From an uncultured bacterium (GTDB lineage Bacteria; Bacillota; Clostridia; Lachnospirales; Lachnospiraceae): a stretch of 22,309 nt of DNA. This document shows positions 7,856 through 16,311 of this stretch, piece after piece. The stretch's first letter is position 1, and each line of letters starts with the position of its first letter. A program made the translations under genes and the position numbers. The notes beneath the pieces are model-generated. The model worked only from the letters and a program-made list of their open reading frames with translations. It ran no database searches and was not told the DNA's origin. The DNA is taken from NCBI GenBank assembly GCA_905214675.1, contig CAJMMS010000031.1:1-22309 (forward strand), read 5' to 3'.

Positions 7856-9094
7856 TCAGATCAGCGGATATTTCTCTGTCAGTCCTTTTACAAGCGCTTT
7901 TGCTCTTTCCTGTGCATTTTCTTCATCCTTGAGCACAATCGCGATCGCTTCTGCGATCACATCCATATCTTCTGTATTCATGCCTCTGGAAGTCACGGCT
8001 GCCGTTCCAAGGCGGACACCACTTGTCACAAATGCAGAATTCGGATCATTCGGGATCGTGTTTTTGTTACAGGTGATGTTGACTGCATCCAGCAGATTTT
8101 CTGCTTCTTTTCCCGTCTTTCCGGTGTTTGTCAGATCCACGAGCATCAGATGATTTTCTGTTTTTCCGGAAACAATGCGGATACCACGTTTTGTAAGTCC
8201 TGCGCAAAGTGCCTGTGCATTGTCGATCACGCCCTGTGCATAAACCTTGAAATCGTCAGATAATGCTTCTTTAAAGCAGACTGCCTTTGCCGCGATCACA
8301 TGCATCAGCGGACCTCCCTGTGTTCCTGGAAAGATTGCCTTATTGAAATTGAATTTCTTTGCTGTTTCTTCACTGGAAAGGATCAGACCGCCTCTTGGCC
8401 CACGCAGTGTTTTATGTGTGGTTGTCGTGGTCACATCTGCATATGGAACCGGACTTGGATGAAGCCCTGCTGCCACAAGTCCTGCAATATGTGCCATATC
8501 CACCATCAGATATGCGCCCACTTCATCTGCAATTTCACGGAATTTCTTAAAATCAATGATCCTTGCATAGGCACTGGCTCCGGCTACGATCAGCTTTGGA
8601 TGGCATTCGTTTGCAATCCTTCTTACTTCTTCATAATCGATCACGCCATCATCGTTTACTCCATACGGAACAATGTGAAAATATGCACCGGAAAAGTTTG
8701 CCGGACTTCCATGTGTCAGATGACCGCCATGCGCAAGATTCATACCCATCACCGTATCTCCAGGCTTCAGCATCGCAAAAAAGACTGCCATGTTTGCCTG
8801 CGCACCGGAATGTGGCTGTACGTTTGCATATGTGCATCCAAACAGTTCCTTTGCCCGTTCGATTGCCAGACGCTCTACTTCATCCACGCACTGACATCCG
8901 CCATAGTAACGTTTTCCAGGATAACCTTCTGCATATTTATTCGTAAGCGGGCTTCCCATTGCCGCCATCACTGCCCTGCTCACCCAGTTTTCCGAAGCGA
9001 TCAGTTCAATATGGCTGTTCTGGCGCTCTTCTTCTTTTACAATACATGCTGCGATTTCCGGATCTACCTTCCTTACTTCATCTAATGAGTACAT
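7856..9094 (-). CDS. glyA: Serine hydroxymethyltransferase
   Basis: This PLP enzyme converts serine plus tetrahydrofolate to glycine plus 5,10-methylene-THF, the main one-carbon source. The 412-residue product has the full family pattern. ELIASENWVS (30–39) is the N-terminal motif and NKYAEGYPGKRYYGG (52–66) contributes to the active site. SGAQANMAVF (96–105) binds cofactor. DMAHIAGLVAAG (199–210) leads to the PLP lysine K228 in TTTTHKTLRGPRGG. Length matches bacterial SHMTs (about 410–420). The ATG is preceded by AGAGGA 6 bases upstream. It is monocistronic, with its own near-consensus promoter at 9142–9170 and terminator at 7789–7814. It diverges from a lipoprotein gene across a region with inverted repeats. 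No glycine, THF or other riboswitch was recognised in the short leader. Confidence 0.98.
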   Translation of the reverse strand: MYSLDEVRKVDPEIAACIVKEEERQNSHIELIASENWVSRAVMAAMGSPLTNKYAEGYPGKRYYGGCQCVDEVERLAIERAKELFGCTYANVQPHSGAQANMAVFFAMLKPGDTVMGMNLAHGGHLTHGSPANFSGAYFHIVPYGVNDDGVIDYEEVRRIANECHPKLIVAGASAYARIIDFKKFREIADEVGAYLMVDMAHIAGLVAAGLHPSPVPYADVTTTTTHKTLRGPRGGLILSSEETAKKFNFNKAIFPGTQGGPLMHVIAAKAVCFKEALSDDFKVYAQGVIDNAQALCAGLTKRGIRIVSGKTENHLMLVDLTNTGKTGKEAENLLDAVNITCNKNTIPNDPNSAFVTSGVRLGTAAVTSRGMNTEDMDVIAEAIAIVLKDEENAQERAKALVKGLTEKYPLI

Positions 9095-9141
9095 ATCTGG
9101 TCCTCTCTTTCTGAATTTTTATTCATTGGCAAGTTGCTTCT

Positions 9142-9170
9142 ACTATATAGAACCTTTGCATAAATGTCAA
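9142..9170 (-). promoter_or_regulatory. glyA promoter
   Basis: The minus strand has consensus TTGACA (9165–9170), 17 bases, then TATAGT (9142–9147), i.e. 11 of 12 box bases matching. The TTTGCAT arm of a 9-bp inverted repeat (9153–9161) lies inside the spacer. Confidence 0.8.
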
Positions 9171-9214
9171 GATGTTTGACAATAGCTTTTATATCATATA
9201 AAATGATGCAAAGG
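9153..9214. repeat. Nested inverted repeats in the divergent glyA/lipoprotein control region
   Basis: Outer arms CCTTTGCAT (9153–9161) and ATGCAAAGG (9206–9214) are perfect 9-bp inverted copies. They fall in the glyA spacer and at the likely start point of the plus-strand transcript. The right arm is also within GATGC-AAAG-GCATC (9205–9218), a 5+5 palindrome. Between them TGTCAA (9165–9170) and TTGACA (9176–9181), the two −35 boxes, form a 6-bp inverted repeat with a 5-base gap. The placement suggests operator sites, but no regulator is encoded nearby. Confidence 0.5.
9176..9204 (+). promoter_or_regulatory. Promoter of the plus-strand lipoprotein gene
   Basis: Consensus TTGACA (9176–9181), a 17-base spacer and TAAAAT (9199–9204) make a strong sigma-A-type promoter. 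It lies 62 bases before the ATG. Its −35 is only 5 bases from the divergent glyA −35, so the two polymerases should interfere with one another. Confidence 0.75.
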
Positions 9215-9266
9215 CATCTTTTAGCTCAATTATCATAAAATATACTTTATAAATTTGGAGGACTTT

Positions 9267-10403
9267 ATGCAGCATAAACATTTTCCCATATTTCTGTTTC
9301 CGGTTCTTTTGCTGCTGTTTGCACTTTTCTCACTGACCGGCTGTTCCAAGGACACACCGCAAAGAGCGGTCAAAAGAGAACTGGGACTGATCCGGAAGCT
9401 GGATGAAAATACGATCAAAGCTTTTATTTCTTATGAGGACATGATGAATTCCAATTCATCCACAAGTGATGTCGGAACAGAGACAACCAACGCCGTCAAG
9501 CTGTTTTTTCAGGATTTTGATTACAAAATAAAAAGTACGTCCATAAATGACAACAAAGCATCTGTCCATGTTGAGATCACCAACCTGGATACGCATGCTC
9601 TGGCAAAAGACGTCTGTCTTGCCCTGGTACAGAAAAGCACCGGCAGTTCTTCGCAGCAGGAAATGTCACTTAATTCGTACTTTGCGCTTCTTGGAGATCT
9701 CCTGTCCGAAAACTCCTATCCTCTGGTCACGCGCCCGGCAGATATCTCCCTTCTGAAAACGGAGGATGGCTGGATGATCCAGAATACCGACCAGCTTGAG
9801 GACGATCTTGTCAGTGGTTTTATCAGCTATTTAAAAGATCCCTATCTGGTCACACCGGAAGAAATGATCACCGTGGTTCTGGAAGGTCTTATGGCAAAGT
9901 CGCCGGAGGAATGGAAAACTTACCTGAATATGCAGGATATTTTTTCCACCTACAGCCAGAATTACGAAAAGACGGATGATGCCCTTGCCGAACAGCTCAG
10001 CAGGCACATTTCTTACAAAATCCTCTCCGTTACAGAAGATCAGGAACAGAAGTCTGCAACAGCCAAGATTACGATCACCAGTCTGGATATGGAATGTGTT
10101 CTCAAACGTTATCAGGAACTTCTGATGGATTATGCGGCAACTACAGAATCTATCCGCGCTTCCTCCAGTGAACTTGCCGATGAAACCGCCTCGCTTCTTG
10201 CGCAGGCACTTACTGAAAACGAAGCTACCACAGACACCGAAGTAGTCATTCATTTTACAAACAATGGTTCTTCTTGGGAAATGCAGTTAAACGAAGATTT
10301 TACAAATGCACTTCTTGGAAATGCCGGTGCAGCAATCGAAAATTTCCAGAATGATTCCTCAGATACCTCAGAAGGTACGTTTGAAACAGAAACCAGTCCG
10401 TAA
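9267..10403 (+). CDS. Secreted lipoprotein with two related domains, function unknown
   Basis: The 378-residue product starts with a short basic segment and a hydrophobic stretch (about residues 6–22) ending in lipobox LTGC. Cys26 should therefore be lipidated and the protein anchored outside the membrane. The open frame also allows a TTG 12 bases upstream, but GGAGG (9257–9261) covers that codon and sits 5 bases before the ATG at 9267, so I chose the ATG. The mature part looks like two tandem domains of one plan. Each has a helical start, a YKI-x-S strand, a strand pair ending in I-T-x-LD, helices, and a W-x-(I/M)-Q strand before a final helix. This resembles small cone-shaped NTF2-like folds, but I do not recognise the exact family. 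It is monocistronic between its promoter and the bidirectional terminator, and divergent from glyA. Confidence 0.85.
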   Translation: MQHKHFPIFLFPVLLLLFALFSLTGCSKDTPQRAVKRELGLIRKLDENTIKAFISYEDMMNSNSSTSDVGTETTNAVKLFFQDFDYKIKSTSINDNKASVHVEITNLDTHALAKDVCLALVQKSTGSSSQQEMSLNSYFALLGDLLSENSYPLVTRPADISLLKTEDGWMIQNTDQLEDDLVSGFISYLKDPYLVTPEEMITVVLEGLMAKSPEEWKTYLNMQDIFSTYSQNYEKTDDALAEQLSRHISYKILSVTEDQEQKSATAKITITSLDMECVLKRYQELLMDYAATTESIRASSSELADETASLLAQALTENEATTDTEVVIHFTNNGSSWEMQLNEDFTNALLGNAGAAIENFQNDSSDTSEGTFETETSP

Positions 10404-10444
10404 CAGCCCCGTCTCATTTTCCCTGTTTTGGATTTATAGCAGAA

Positions 10445-10485
10445 AAATCCCGGATATCTGAATATTCTTCAGATATCCGGGATTT
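10445..10485. terminator. Strong bidirectional intrinsic terminator
   Basis: An 18-bp perfect stem (10445–10462 with 10468–10485, core ATCCCGGATATCTGAA) closes a 5-base loop. T-runs follow on both strands: TTTCTTTTGC on plus and TTTTTCTGC on minus. It ends the lipoprotein gene from the left and the apt–aspS operon from the right, which are convergent here. Confidence 0.93.
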
Positions 10486-10521
10486 CTTTTGCTCTTTTTC
10501 TCTGTTTCAGTTCCAGAGTTT

Positions 10522-12321
10522 TTATTTCTCTTCTTTTTCTTCTTTTTTCTCGATCTCAAGACCAAGTTCTTCCAACTGCTTCGGATCTACTTCATCCGGC
10601 GCCTGCATCATCAGGCAGGAAGCATCTTTTACTTTCGGGAATGCCATAACCTCACGGATGCTGTCTTCGCCTGCCATCAGCATGATCAGACGGTCCAGTC
10701 CGTATGCCAGTCCTGCGTGTGGCGGTACTCCGTATTTGAATGCATCCAGAAGGAATCCGAACTGTTTCTGTGCCTGTTCCGGTGTAAATCCAAGTACTTC
10801 GAACATCTTGGACTGAATGTCATCCTGGTGGATTCGGATACTTCCGCCGCCGATCTCGTTTCCATTCAGTACGATATCGTATGCCTGGGCACGTACTGCT
10901 CCCGGATCGGTATCGATCTTATCGAGGTCTTCTTCCATCGGCATGGTGAACGGATGATGCATGGCAACGAAACGATTCTGCTCTTCTGACCACTCAAGCA
11001 ACGGGAACTCCGTAACCCACAGGAAACGGAAATCGTCTTTTTTCAGCAGATCCAGGCTCTTTGCCAGATGCAGACGCAGTGCACCAAGTACATCCCAGAC
11101 AACTTTTTTCTTATCCGCAGCAAACAGCAGTAAGTCTCCCGGCTCTCCGTCCATTGCTTTTACCAGTTCTTTTAACTGTTCTTCTTCAAAGAATTTTGCA
11201 AAGGAAGATTTGTAAGTTCCGTCTTCATTGACTGCCAGATATGCCAGTCCTTTTGCACCATAAGTCTTCGCAACTTCTACCAGTGCATCGATCTTCTTTC
11301 TCGGCATATGGCCCTGTCCTTTGGCATTGATACCGCGAACGGTTCCGCCGTTTTCCAGTGCTCCGGTAAATACGCCGAATCCGCAGCCTTTTACCACTTC
11401 GGATACATCCTGCAGTTCCATGCCGAAACGGATATCCGGTTTGTCAGAACCGAAACGGTCCATGGCTTCCTGCCAGGTCATACGCTGGATTGGAAGCTGT
11501 ACATCCACACCGATCTCTTTGAAAATGTATTTCAGAAGACGCTCATTGACATCGATGACGTCGTCCATATCAACGAAAGAAAGTTCCATATCGACCTGTG
11601 TGAACTCCGGCTGACGGTCTGCTCTTAAGTCCTCATCACGGAAACATTTTGCGATCTGGAAATAGCGGTCGTATCCGGAACACATCAGTAACTGTTTGAG
11701 AAGCTGCGGTGACTGCGGCAGTGCATAGAAGCTGCCCGGATGTACACGGCTTGGTACAAGGTAGTCTCTTGCACCTTCCGGAGTACTCTTGATCAGGATC
11801 GGCGTTTCGATCTCCAGAAATCCCTCTTCGTCCATAAAGCGGCGGATCGCGGTTGCCACCTTACTTCGAAGCAGCAGGTTTCTCTGCAGGTTTGGACGAC
11901 GCAGATCCAGATAACGATATTTCAGACGAAGTTCATCTCTTGTCTGGATATGCTCTTCGATCGGGAATGGCGGTGTCTCGGACTCAGAAAGAATACGCAG
12001 ACTCTCTGCTCTTACTTCCAGCTCGCCGGTTGCAAGATTTTCGTTGACTGCTCCGCCACGTTTTTCCAGTTTACCGGTTACCGCAATGACAAACTCACTT
12101 CTCAGTTTTCCGGCCTTTTCGTATCCTTCGGTTCCGATATCATTCTCATCAAAAACAATCTGTAACAGACCGCTTCTGTCTCTTAAATCGATAAAGATCA
12201 TACCACCAAGATTTCTTCTTTTCTGTACCCAGCCCATGACAGTTACTTCGCTGCCGATCGCTGCGTTTACGACTTCTGCACATCTGTGGCTTCTGTGCAG
12301 GCCTTTCATTGATTCAGCCAT
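10522..12321 (-). CDS. aspS: Aspartyl-tRNA synthetase
   Basis: This class II synthetase charges tRNA-Asp. The 599-residue product shows the bacterial-type layout. An N-terminal OB anticodon-binding domain (about 20–125, VTVMGWVQKRRNLGG then MIFIDLRDRSG) is followed by catalytic motif 2 around FRDEDLRADRQPEFTQVDME. A GAD insert domain lies in the middle (about 290–410). Motif 3, AYGLDRLIMLMAG, is near residue 550. Leu in RRNLGG occupies a position reported as His in non-discriminating AspRSs, which hints at a discriminating enzyme, but this is a weak inference. The ATG has AGGAGG 10 bases upstream. The gene follows hisS by 16 bases and closes the operon just before the bidirectional terminator. 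The Lys/Glu-rich C-terminal tail is short and unremarkable. No T-box precedes it. Confidence 0.98.
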   Translation of the reverse strand: MAESMKGLHRSHRCAEVVNAAIGSEVTVMGWVQKRRNLGGMIFIDLRDRSGLLQIVFDENDIGTEGYEKAGKLRSEFVIAVTGKLEKRGGAVNENLATGELEVRAESLRILSESETPPFPIEEHIQTRDELRLKYRYLDLRRPNLQRNLLLRSKVATAIRRFMDEEGFLEIETPILIKSTPEGARDYLVPSRVHPGSFYALPQSPQLLKQLLMCSGYDRYFQIAKCFRDEDLRADRQPEFTQVDMELSFVDMDDVIDVNERLLKYIFKEIGVDVQLPIQRMTWQEAMDRFGSDKPDIRFGMELQDVSEVVKGCGFGVFTGALENGGTVRGINAKGQGHMPRKKIDALVEVAKTYGAKGLAYLAVNEDGTYKSSFAKFFEEEQLKELVKAMDGEPGDLLLFAADKKKVVWDVLGALRLHLAKSLDLLKKDDFRFLWVTEFPLLEWSEEQNRFVAMHHPFTMPMEEDLDKIDTDPGAVRAQAYDIVLNGNEIGGGSIRIHQDDIQSKMFEVLGFTPEQAQKQFGFLLDAFKYGVPPHAGLAYGLDRLIMLMAGEDSIREVMAFPKVKDASCLMMQAPDEVDPKQLEELGLEIEKKEEKEEK

Positions 12322-12337
12322 TTGCTTTTGTCCTCCT

Positions 12338-13597
12338 TTATCTCATAGCGTCACAGAAAAATTCTTTGAATTCTGTGTAGCCTTCTGCCGTCATCTGTTC
12401 CTTCTGGAACTTTTTGTTTTTCTTCATCATATTGACACTGACGATGCTGCCGTTTTTACGTTCTTCTGCGGCCTCTTTGAAGATCGCAGCCAGCTTGTCA
12501 CCCGGCATATTTTTCTCGATCAGATATGCCTTTTTGCCTGCTTTGCTTGGAACCTGATAATCACGCTCCAGAAGCAGCATAACGATACGCTCGAATCCAA
12601 TGGAGAATCCGCATGCACAGGTCTTCTGACCGGTGAATTTGCCGATCATCTCATCGTAACGGCCTCCTCCTCCGACGGAACCGCCGAATCCATCGATGCT
12701 GATCTCGAAAATTGGTCCGGTATAGTAGGACATACCGCGAACGAGGGTCGGATCGAACACGATCTGGAATTTTGCTGTTTTGACAGCGTCAACGCTCTGG
12801 ATGATCGTCTCCAGTTCTTCTGCGATCTTCTGATCCAGGAAGCCTTCCAGAAGTTCTTTTAAGCGGCGTACACCGTTTACATCTCCGGTCACCTCATCAA
12901 ACAGAGACAAGTACTTGTCGATGCTTTCTTTTGCAAATCCTTCTTTTTCCAGTTCTTCTGCCACGCCTTCTTTGCCGATCTTGTCCATCTTATCCAGAAT
13001 GATAAAGACGGTATCATAACTCTCTTCCGAAAAACCGCTGCATGCTGCCATGGCTTTTAAGATCCTGCGGTCGTTAATGCGGATCGTGAAATTCTCAAAA
13101 TCCAGTTTGCCGACCAGCGTAGAAGTTGCCAGGATCAGCTCGATCTCTGCCAGGATCGTCGGCTCGCCGAGGATATCGATATCACACTGCATGAACTGGC
13201 GGTAACGGCCTCTCTGCGGTCTGTCCGCACGCCATACATTTCCCATCTGCAGTGCCTTGAACGGACTCGGCAGATTATTTGCATTATTTGCATAATATCT
13301 GGAAAGCGGAACGGTCAGGTCGTATCGCAGTCCGCCGTCTACCAGATCCATTTCGGTTTCGGCCGTGTCGATCTTCAGCTTTTCGCCTCTTTTTAAAATC
13401 TTAAAGATCAGTTTTTCGTTTTCTCCGCCCTGTTTGCTGGAGAGGTTTTCAATGTGCTCCACGCAAGGTGTTTCGATGGAAGAAAATCCAAACGTTCCAT
13501 AAGTATCCTTGATCATACGGATCACATAATCGCGGATCTCCATCTCGCGTGGTGTAATATCTTTCATGCCGGTTACCGGCTTCTTTTTCATTGCCAT
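12338..13597 (-). CDS. hisS: Histidyl-tRNA synthetase
   Basis: This class II synthetase charges tRNA-His. With the start used here it has 420 residues, matching the family (about 415–430). Visible motifs are GLRYDLTVPLSRYYA (ATP/histidine site), RADRPQRGRYRQFMQCDIDI (motif 2), RGMSYYTGPIFEI (HisA-type specificity loop), GGGGRYDEMIGKF, and GFSIGFERIVML (motif 3). A C-terminal alpha/beta anticodon-binding domain follows from about residue 320. The frame continues 13 codons upstream, but AGGAGG at 13605–13610 is 7 bases before the ATG at 13595–13597, so that start is preferred. The ribosome-binding site lies inside the end of the HD-GYP gene and the two frames overlap by 10 bases, so translation is probably coupled. 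Unlike many Firmicutes hisS–aspS pairs there is no T-box leader. Confidence 0.97.
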   Translation of the reverse strand: MAMKKKPVTGMKDITPREMEIRDYVIRMIKDTYGTFGFSSIETPCVEHIENLSSKQGGENEKLIFKILKRGEKLKIDTAETEMDLVDGGLRYDLTVPLSRYYANNANNLPSPFKALQMGNVWRADRPQRGRYRQFMQCDIDILGEPTILAEIELILATSTLVGKLDFENFTIRINDRRILKAMAACSGFSEESYDTVFIILDKMDKIGKEGVAEELEKEGFAKESIDKYLSLFDEVTGDVNGVRRLKELLEGFLDQKIAEELETIIQSVDAVKTAKFQIVFDPTLVRGMSYYTGPIFEISIDGFGGSVGGGGRYDEMIGKFTGQKTCACGFSIGFERIVMLLLERDYQVPSKAGKKAYLIEKNMPGDKLAAIFKEAAEERKNGSIVSVNMMKKNKKFQKEQMTAEGYTEFKEFFCDAMR

Positions 13598-14205
13598 AAA
13601 GTTTCCTCCTCTAAATCCCATTTCATCTGTCCACATGTCCGGATTCTTTCACAGATGGATTCATCATGAATAATCTCCAGAAAGCACAGAAACAGTTTCA
13701 GGTCAAAATTTTTTATTTCTTCTATCATAATGGCGATTGCTTTCTCCCAGGTAAATGCCCTGCGGTACGGACGATTGGAGATCAGTGCCGCAAACACATC
13801 ACAGATTCGAAGGATCCTCGCCCCAATTGGGATCGCATCTTCCTTCAGGTTTGATGGGAAACCGCTGCCGTCATAATTCTCATGATGATATAAAATACTT
13901 TTTGCTATAAAATTTGAATACTGGTTTGTAGACATAATTGCATAACCGACCGTTGGATGAATACGTACATATTTGATTTCTTCGATCGTAAGTGGTTTCT
14001 GACCTTTCTGATATACATATTTTGCCATCTCAAGCTTCCCGATATCATGCAGAAGTCCTGCAATCGCCAGTTCATGACACTGTTCTTCTGACAGTCCCGC
14101 CTTTCTTGCAAGCTCTCCTGCCAGTATGCTGACCACCATCCCATGCTGCAGTTCCTTGCTCAGGCTGAACTGTATGATATTATACCCGGTTTTTTTCATA
14201 GTCAC
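13588..14205 (-). CDS. Stand-alone HD-GYP-type phosphodiesterase
   Basis: The 205-residue soluble protein consists almost only of an HD-GYP domain. Metal-site HD is at His53–Asp54 in AGLLHDIGKLEM, with a further His in RIHPTVGY (His83). HHENYDGSGFP at 107–117 is the GYP region with Phe instead of Tyr. RICDVFAALISNRPYRRAF follows at about 133–151. HD-GYP enzymes hydrolyse c-di-GMP or related cyclic dinucleotides. Here there is no receiver, PAS or membrane part, so regulation is not apparent. The start is GTG at 14203–14205 or the ATG two codons later; both lie inside the end of hemZ (26-base overlap) and the Shine-Dalgarno is weak (AGGG). It also overlaps hisS. Whether the GFP variant is active on c-di-GMP is unknown. 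Confidence 0.9.
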   Translation of the reverse strand: MTMKKTGYNIIQFSLSKELQHGMVVSILAGELARKAGLSEEQCHELAIAGLLHDIGKLEMAKYVYQKGQKPLTIEEIKYVRIHPTVGYAIMSTNQYSNFIAKSILYHHENYDGSGFPSNLKEDAIPIGARILRICDVFAALISNRPYRRAFTWEKAIAIMIEEIKNFDLKLFLCFLEIIHDESICERIRTCGQMKWDLEEETLWQ

Positions 14206-15652
14206 AATAACCCTGTTTCTTACGTTCTATCATTTCATCGATCCGCTCGATATAGTTTTTAATGTCCTTTACATTCTCTGCACGTTCGATCCGGTCATTC
14301 ATCACAAACTTGGTCGAAGCACCGGCTCCAAGTGCCAGGATGGACTGCTTCTCCTCCATGATCAGAATATTATAGATGCCTTCCTTTTCCGGTTTTGCAT
14401 ATCCGACATTCTCGAAATTGCCCTTCATATTCTTCTGGCGGTAGAGATAATACGGGAACATACCGGCTTTTGCCGCATACTGCTCCGTCATCTCCATGAT
14501 CCTCTGATTGTTTGTGAAAGTCATCTCTTTATATTCATCTTTAAACAGGTTCAGGCGTGCCGCACGTTTGATCGCCAGAGAATGTACGGTGATGCTGTCC
14601 GGATCAAGAGCAAGCACTTCCTGCATGGTGTGCTCCACTTCTTCGATGCCTTCTCCCGGAAGTCCCACGATCAGATCCATGTTGATATTGTCAAATCCAA
14701 GCTCCCTGGCATCGGCAAATGCCTTTTTAATGTCTGCCACTGTATGCCGTCTTCCGATGATATCCAACGTTTTCTGGTTCATCGTCTGCGGATTGATGGA
14801 AATCCTGGTCACCGGATGTTTTCGGATCACAGCCAGTTTGTCCCTTGTGATGCTGTCCGGTCTGCCCGCTTCCACAGTATACTCTTTTATGTGGCTGATA
14901 TCAAAACATTTTTCCACTTCGGACAATAAACGCTCCAGTTGATGTGGCTCCAGCGTGGTCGGCGTACCACCTCCGATGTAGATCGTATCCAGGATCTGAC
15001 CGGACCACAGACCTGCCGTTTCCCGGATCTCATGACAAAGCGCATCCAGATAATCATCGACCTTATTTTTCCAGACTTTTAACGGACTGGAACTGAACGA
15101 ACAGTATGCGCAGATCGTCGGGCAGAATGGAATCCCGATATAAAGACTGTATCCATTTTTATAGTCAATGTCCTCCAGGATATGGCGTTCCCGGTTGGCA
15201 ATGGAAACGGCCAGTGCCGTTTTCTCCCTGCTGACTAGGTACTGCTCCCGCATGATCTTCGCCGTCTCCACATTGGAATGTCCGGCATCGATCAGTGCCA
15301 TCGGTATTTTCGTAGAACGTACACCTGTGAGCGTCCCCCATGGAAGTTCCTGACCGGTCCGTTTCTGCAACATGTGGTACAACAATATTTTCGTCTGATT
15401 TTTTCTTGCTTTCCGTTCCTGCATTTCCTCCGTCAGCCACACGCCCGCTTCCTGACGTTTCCGGTCACCGCTTACCCGCTCGATGCGGATACTTATCTTA
15501 TTTTTCCCGTAAAAAAGAGAGATTTTTTCGTCGTACTCTGCCGCTGGACTGTCATCGTCAAACAAGGCAATTTCCTCTTCCGGATAAAACGATTTTACCA
15601 GATTGTATACATCATACTCAAAATCTCTCTTCTGGAATTGTATTGCTATCAT
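14180..15652 (-). CDS. hemZ: HemZ-type radical SAM protein (coproporphyrinogen dehydrogenase-like)
   Basis: This is a radical SAM enzyme of the HemN/HemZ group, linked to oxygen-independent coproporphyrinogen III oxidation. With the chosen start it has 490 residues, near B. subtilis HemZ size. The cluster motif is CPTICAYC, i.e. Cys177-x3-Cys181-x2-Cys184, followed by the glycine-rich YIGGGTPTTLE. NINMDLIVGLPGE and the SIN-P-QTMN segment are typical of HemN-like barrels. An extra N-terminal domain of about 150 residues is characteristic of HemZ. The frame opens 16 codons earlier, but GAGAGGA is placed 8 bases before the ATG at 15650–15652. It lies 13 bases after the MBL gene. HemZ-type proteins occur in organisms without full heme synthesis, and true activity for this subgroup is not well settled. 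Confidence 0.88.
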   Translation of the reverse strand: MIAIQFQKRDFEYDVYNLVKSFYPEEEIALFDDDSPAAEYDEKISLFYGKNKISIRIERVSGDRKRQEAGVWLTEEMQERKARKNQTKILLYHMLQKRTGQELPWGTLTGVRSTKIPMALIDAGHSNVETAKIMREQYLVSREKTALAVSIANRERHILEDIDYKNGYSLYIGIPFCPTICAYCSFSSSPLKVWKNKVDDYLDALCHEIRETAGLWSGQILDTIYIGGGTPTTLEPHQLERLLSEVEKCFDISHIKEYTVEAGRPDSITRDKLAVIRKHPVTRISINPQTMNQKTLDIIGRRHTVADIKKAFADARELGFDNINMDLIVGLPGEGIEEVEHTMQEVLALDPDSITVHSLAIKRAARLNLFKDEYKEMTFTNNQRIMEMTEQYAAKAGMFPYYLYRQKNMKGNFENVGYAKPEKEGIYNILIMEEKQSILALGAGASTKFVMNDRIERAENVKDIKNYIERIDEMIERKKQGYCDYEKNRV

Positions 15653-15665
15653 TTTGGAGTTCCTC

Positions 15666-16298
15666 TCATAAGTATGGATTAAATCTTGCCTCATAGGCAA
15701 TCGTCGTTGTCTCCTGATGTCCCGGATAAACGATGGTATCTCCTGGCAGATTCTCTGTCAGGTACCGCACAGAGCGTACAATCTGTGACATACTGCCGGT
15801 TGGAAAATCTGTTCTGCCGACGCTGGCGCGAAACAGCGTATCCCCGGAAAATAATACACCTTCCTCCGGCAGATAATAGCAGACACCACCCCTGGTATGC
15901 CCCGGTGTCTCGATCACCTGGATTTTAAAACCTGCAAGGGTGAGGATTTCCTTATCTTTTACCAGTTGGTCTGCACGGACGGCCAGGCTGGTTGCCCAGG
16001 AAGCTGAAAGATTGTAACTGCCATTTTCCAGGACTTCCGCTTCCTTCTCACCGGCATAGCACAGTACACCTTTAAAATGCGCCCTTAAATCATCCACAGC
16101 ACCAATATGGTCGAAATGACCATGTGTGAGCAGGATTGCCTGTAGCTTCAGACCATCTGCTTCCACTTTCCGAATGATCTGCCCTGCATCATCTGCCGGA
16201 TCGATCAGAAGCAATTCTTTTGTATCTTCATGGCTTACAAACCAGGTATTGGTCTGTACCATGCCAAGTACCATTTTTTCTATTTTTATATTTCCCAT
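15666..16298 (-). CDS. MBL-fold metallo-hydrolase (glyoxalase II-like)
   Basis: The 210-residue cytoplasmic protein has the metallo-beta-lactamase fold metal site. LLTHGHFDHIG (His59, His61, Asp63, His64) is followed by the His in ETPGHTRGG, the bridging Asp in FSGDTLFRASVGRTD, and the last His in VYPGHQETTT. SVGRTDF after the Asp is typical of glyoxalase-II-like hydrolases. These cleave thioesters such as S-lactoylglutathione or analogues, but in Clostridia without glutathione the substrate is uncertain. The ATG at 16296–16298 has GGAGG 6 bases upstream. An 11-codon longer frame would begin inside the end of rel and lacks a ribosome-binding site. It is 13 bases after rel and 13 before hemZ, a neighbourhood common in Clostridia. 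Confidence 0.92.
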   Translation of the reverse strand: MGNIKIEKMVLGMVQTNTWFVSHEDTKELLLIDPADDAGQIIRKVEADGLKLQAILLTHGHFDHIGAVDDLRAHFKGVLCYAGEKEAEVLENGSYNLSASWATSLAVRADQLVKDKEILTLAGFKIQVIETPGHTRGGVCYYLPEEGVLFSGDTLFRASVGRTDFPTGSMSQIVRSVRYLTENLPGDTIVYPGHQETTTIAYEARFNPYL

Positions 16299-16311
16299 AA
16301 ATTTCCTCCGA

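Noticed and set aside
8300..9085. 261-codon plus-strand open frame
   Set aside because: Lies wholly opposite glyA, with His/Cys-rich nonsense composition; no promoter or ribosome-binding site.
9095..9266. Riboswitch (glycine or THF type) ahead of glyA
   Set aside because: The transcribed leader is only about 40 bases and lacks the conserved cores.
12044..12862. 272-codon plus-strand open frame
   Set aside because: Opposite the aspS–hisS junction; no family features and it crosses two real genes.
12322..13660. T-box or other leader for hisS/aspS
   Set aside because: Genes overlap or are 16 bases apart, leaving no room for a leader; no T-box sequence was seen.
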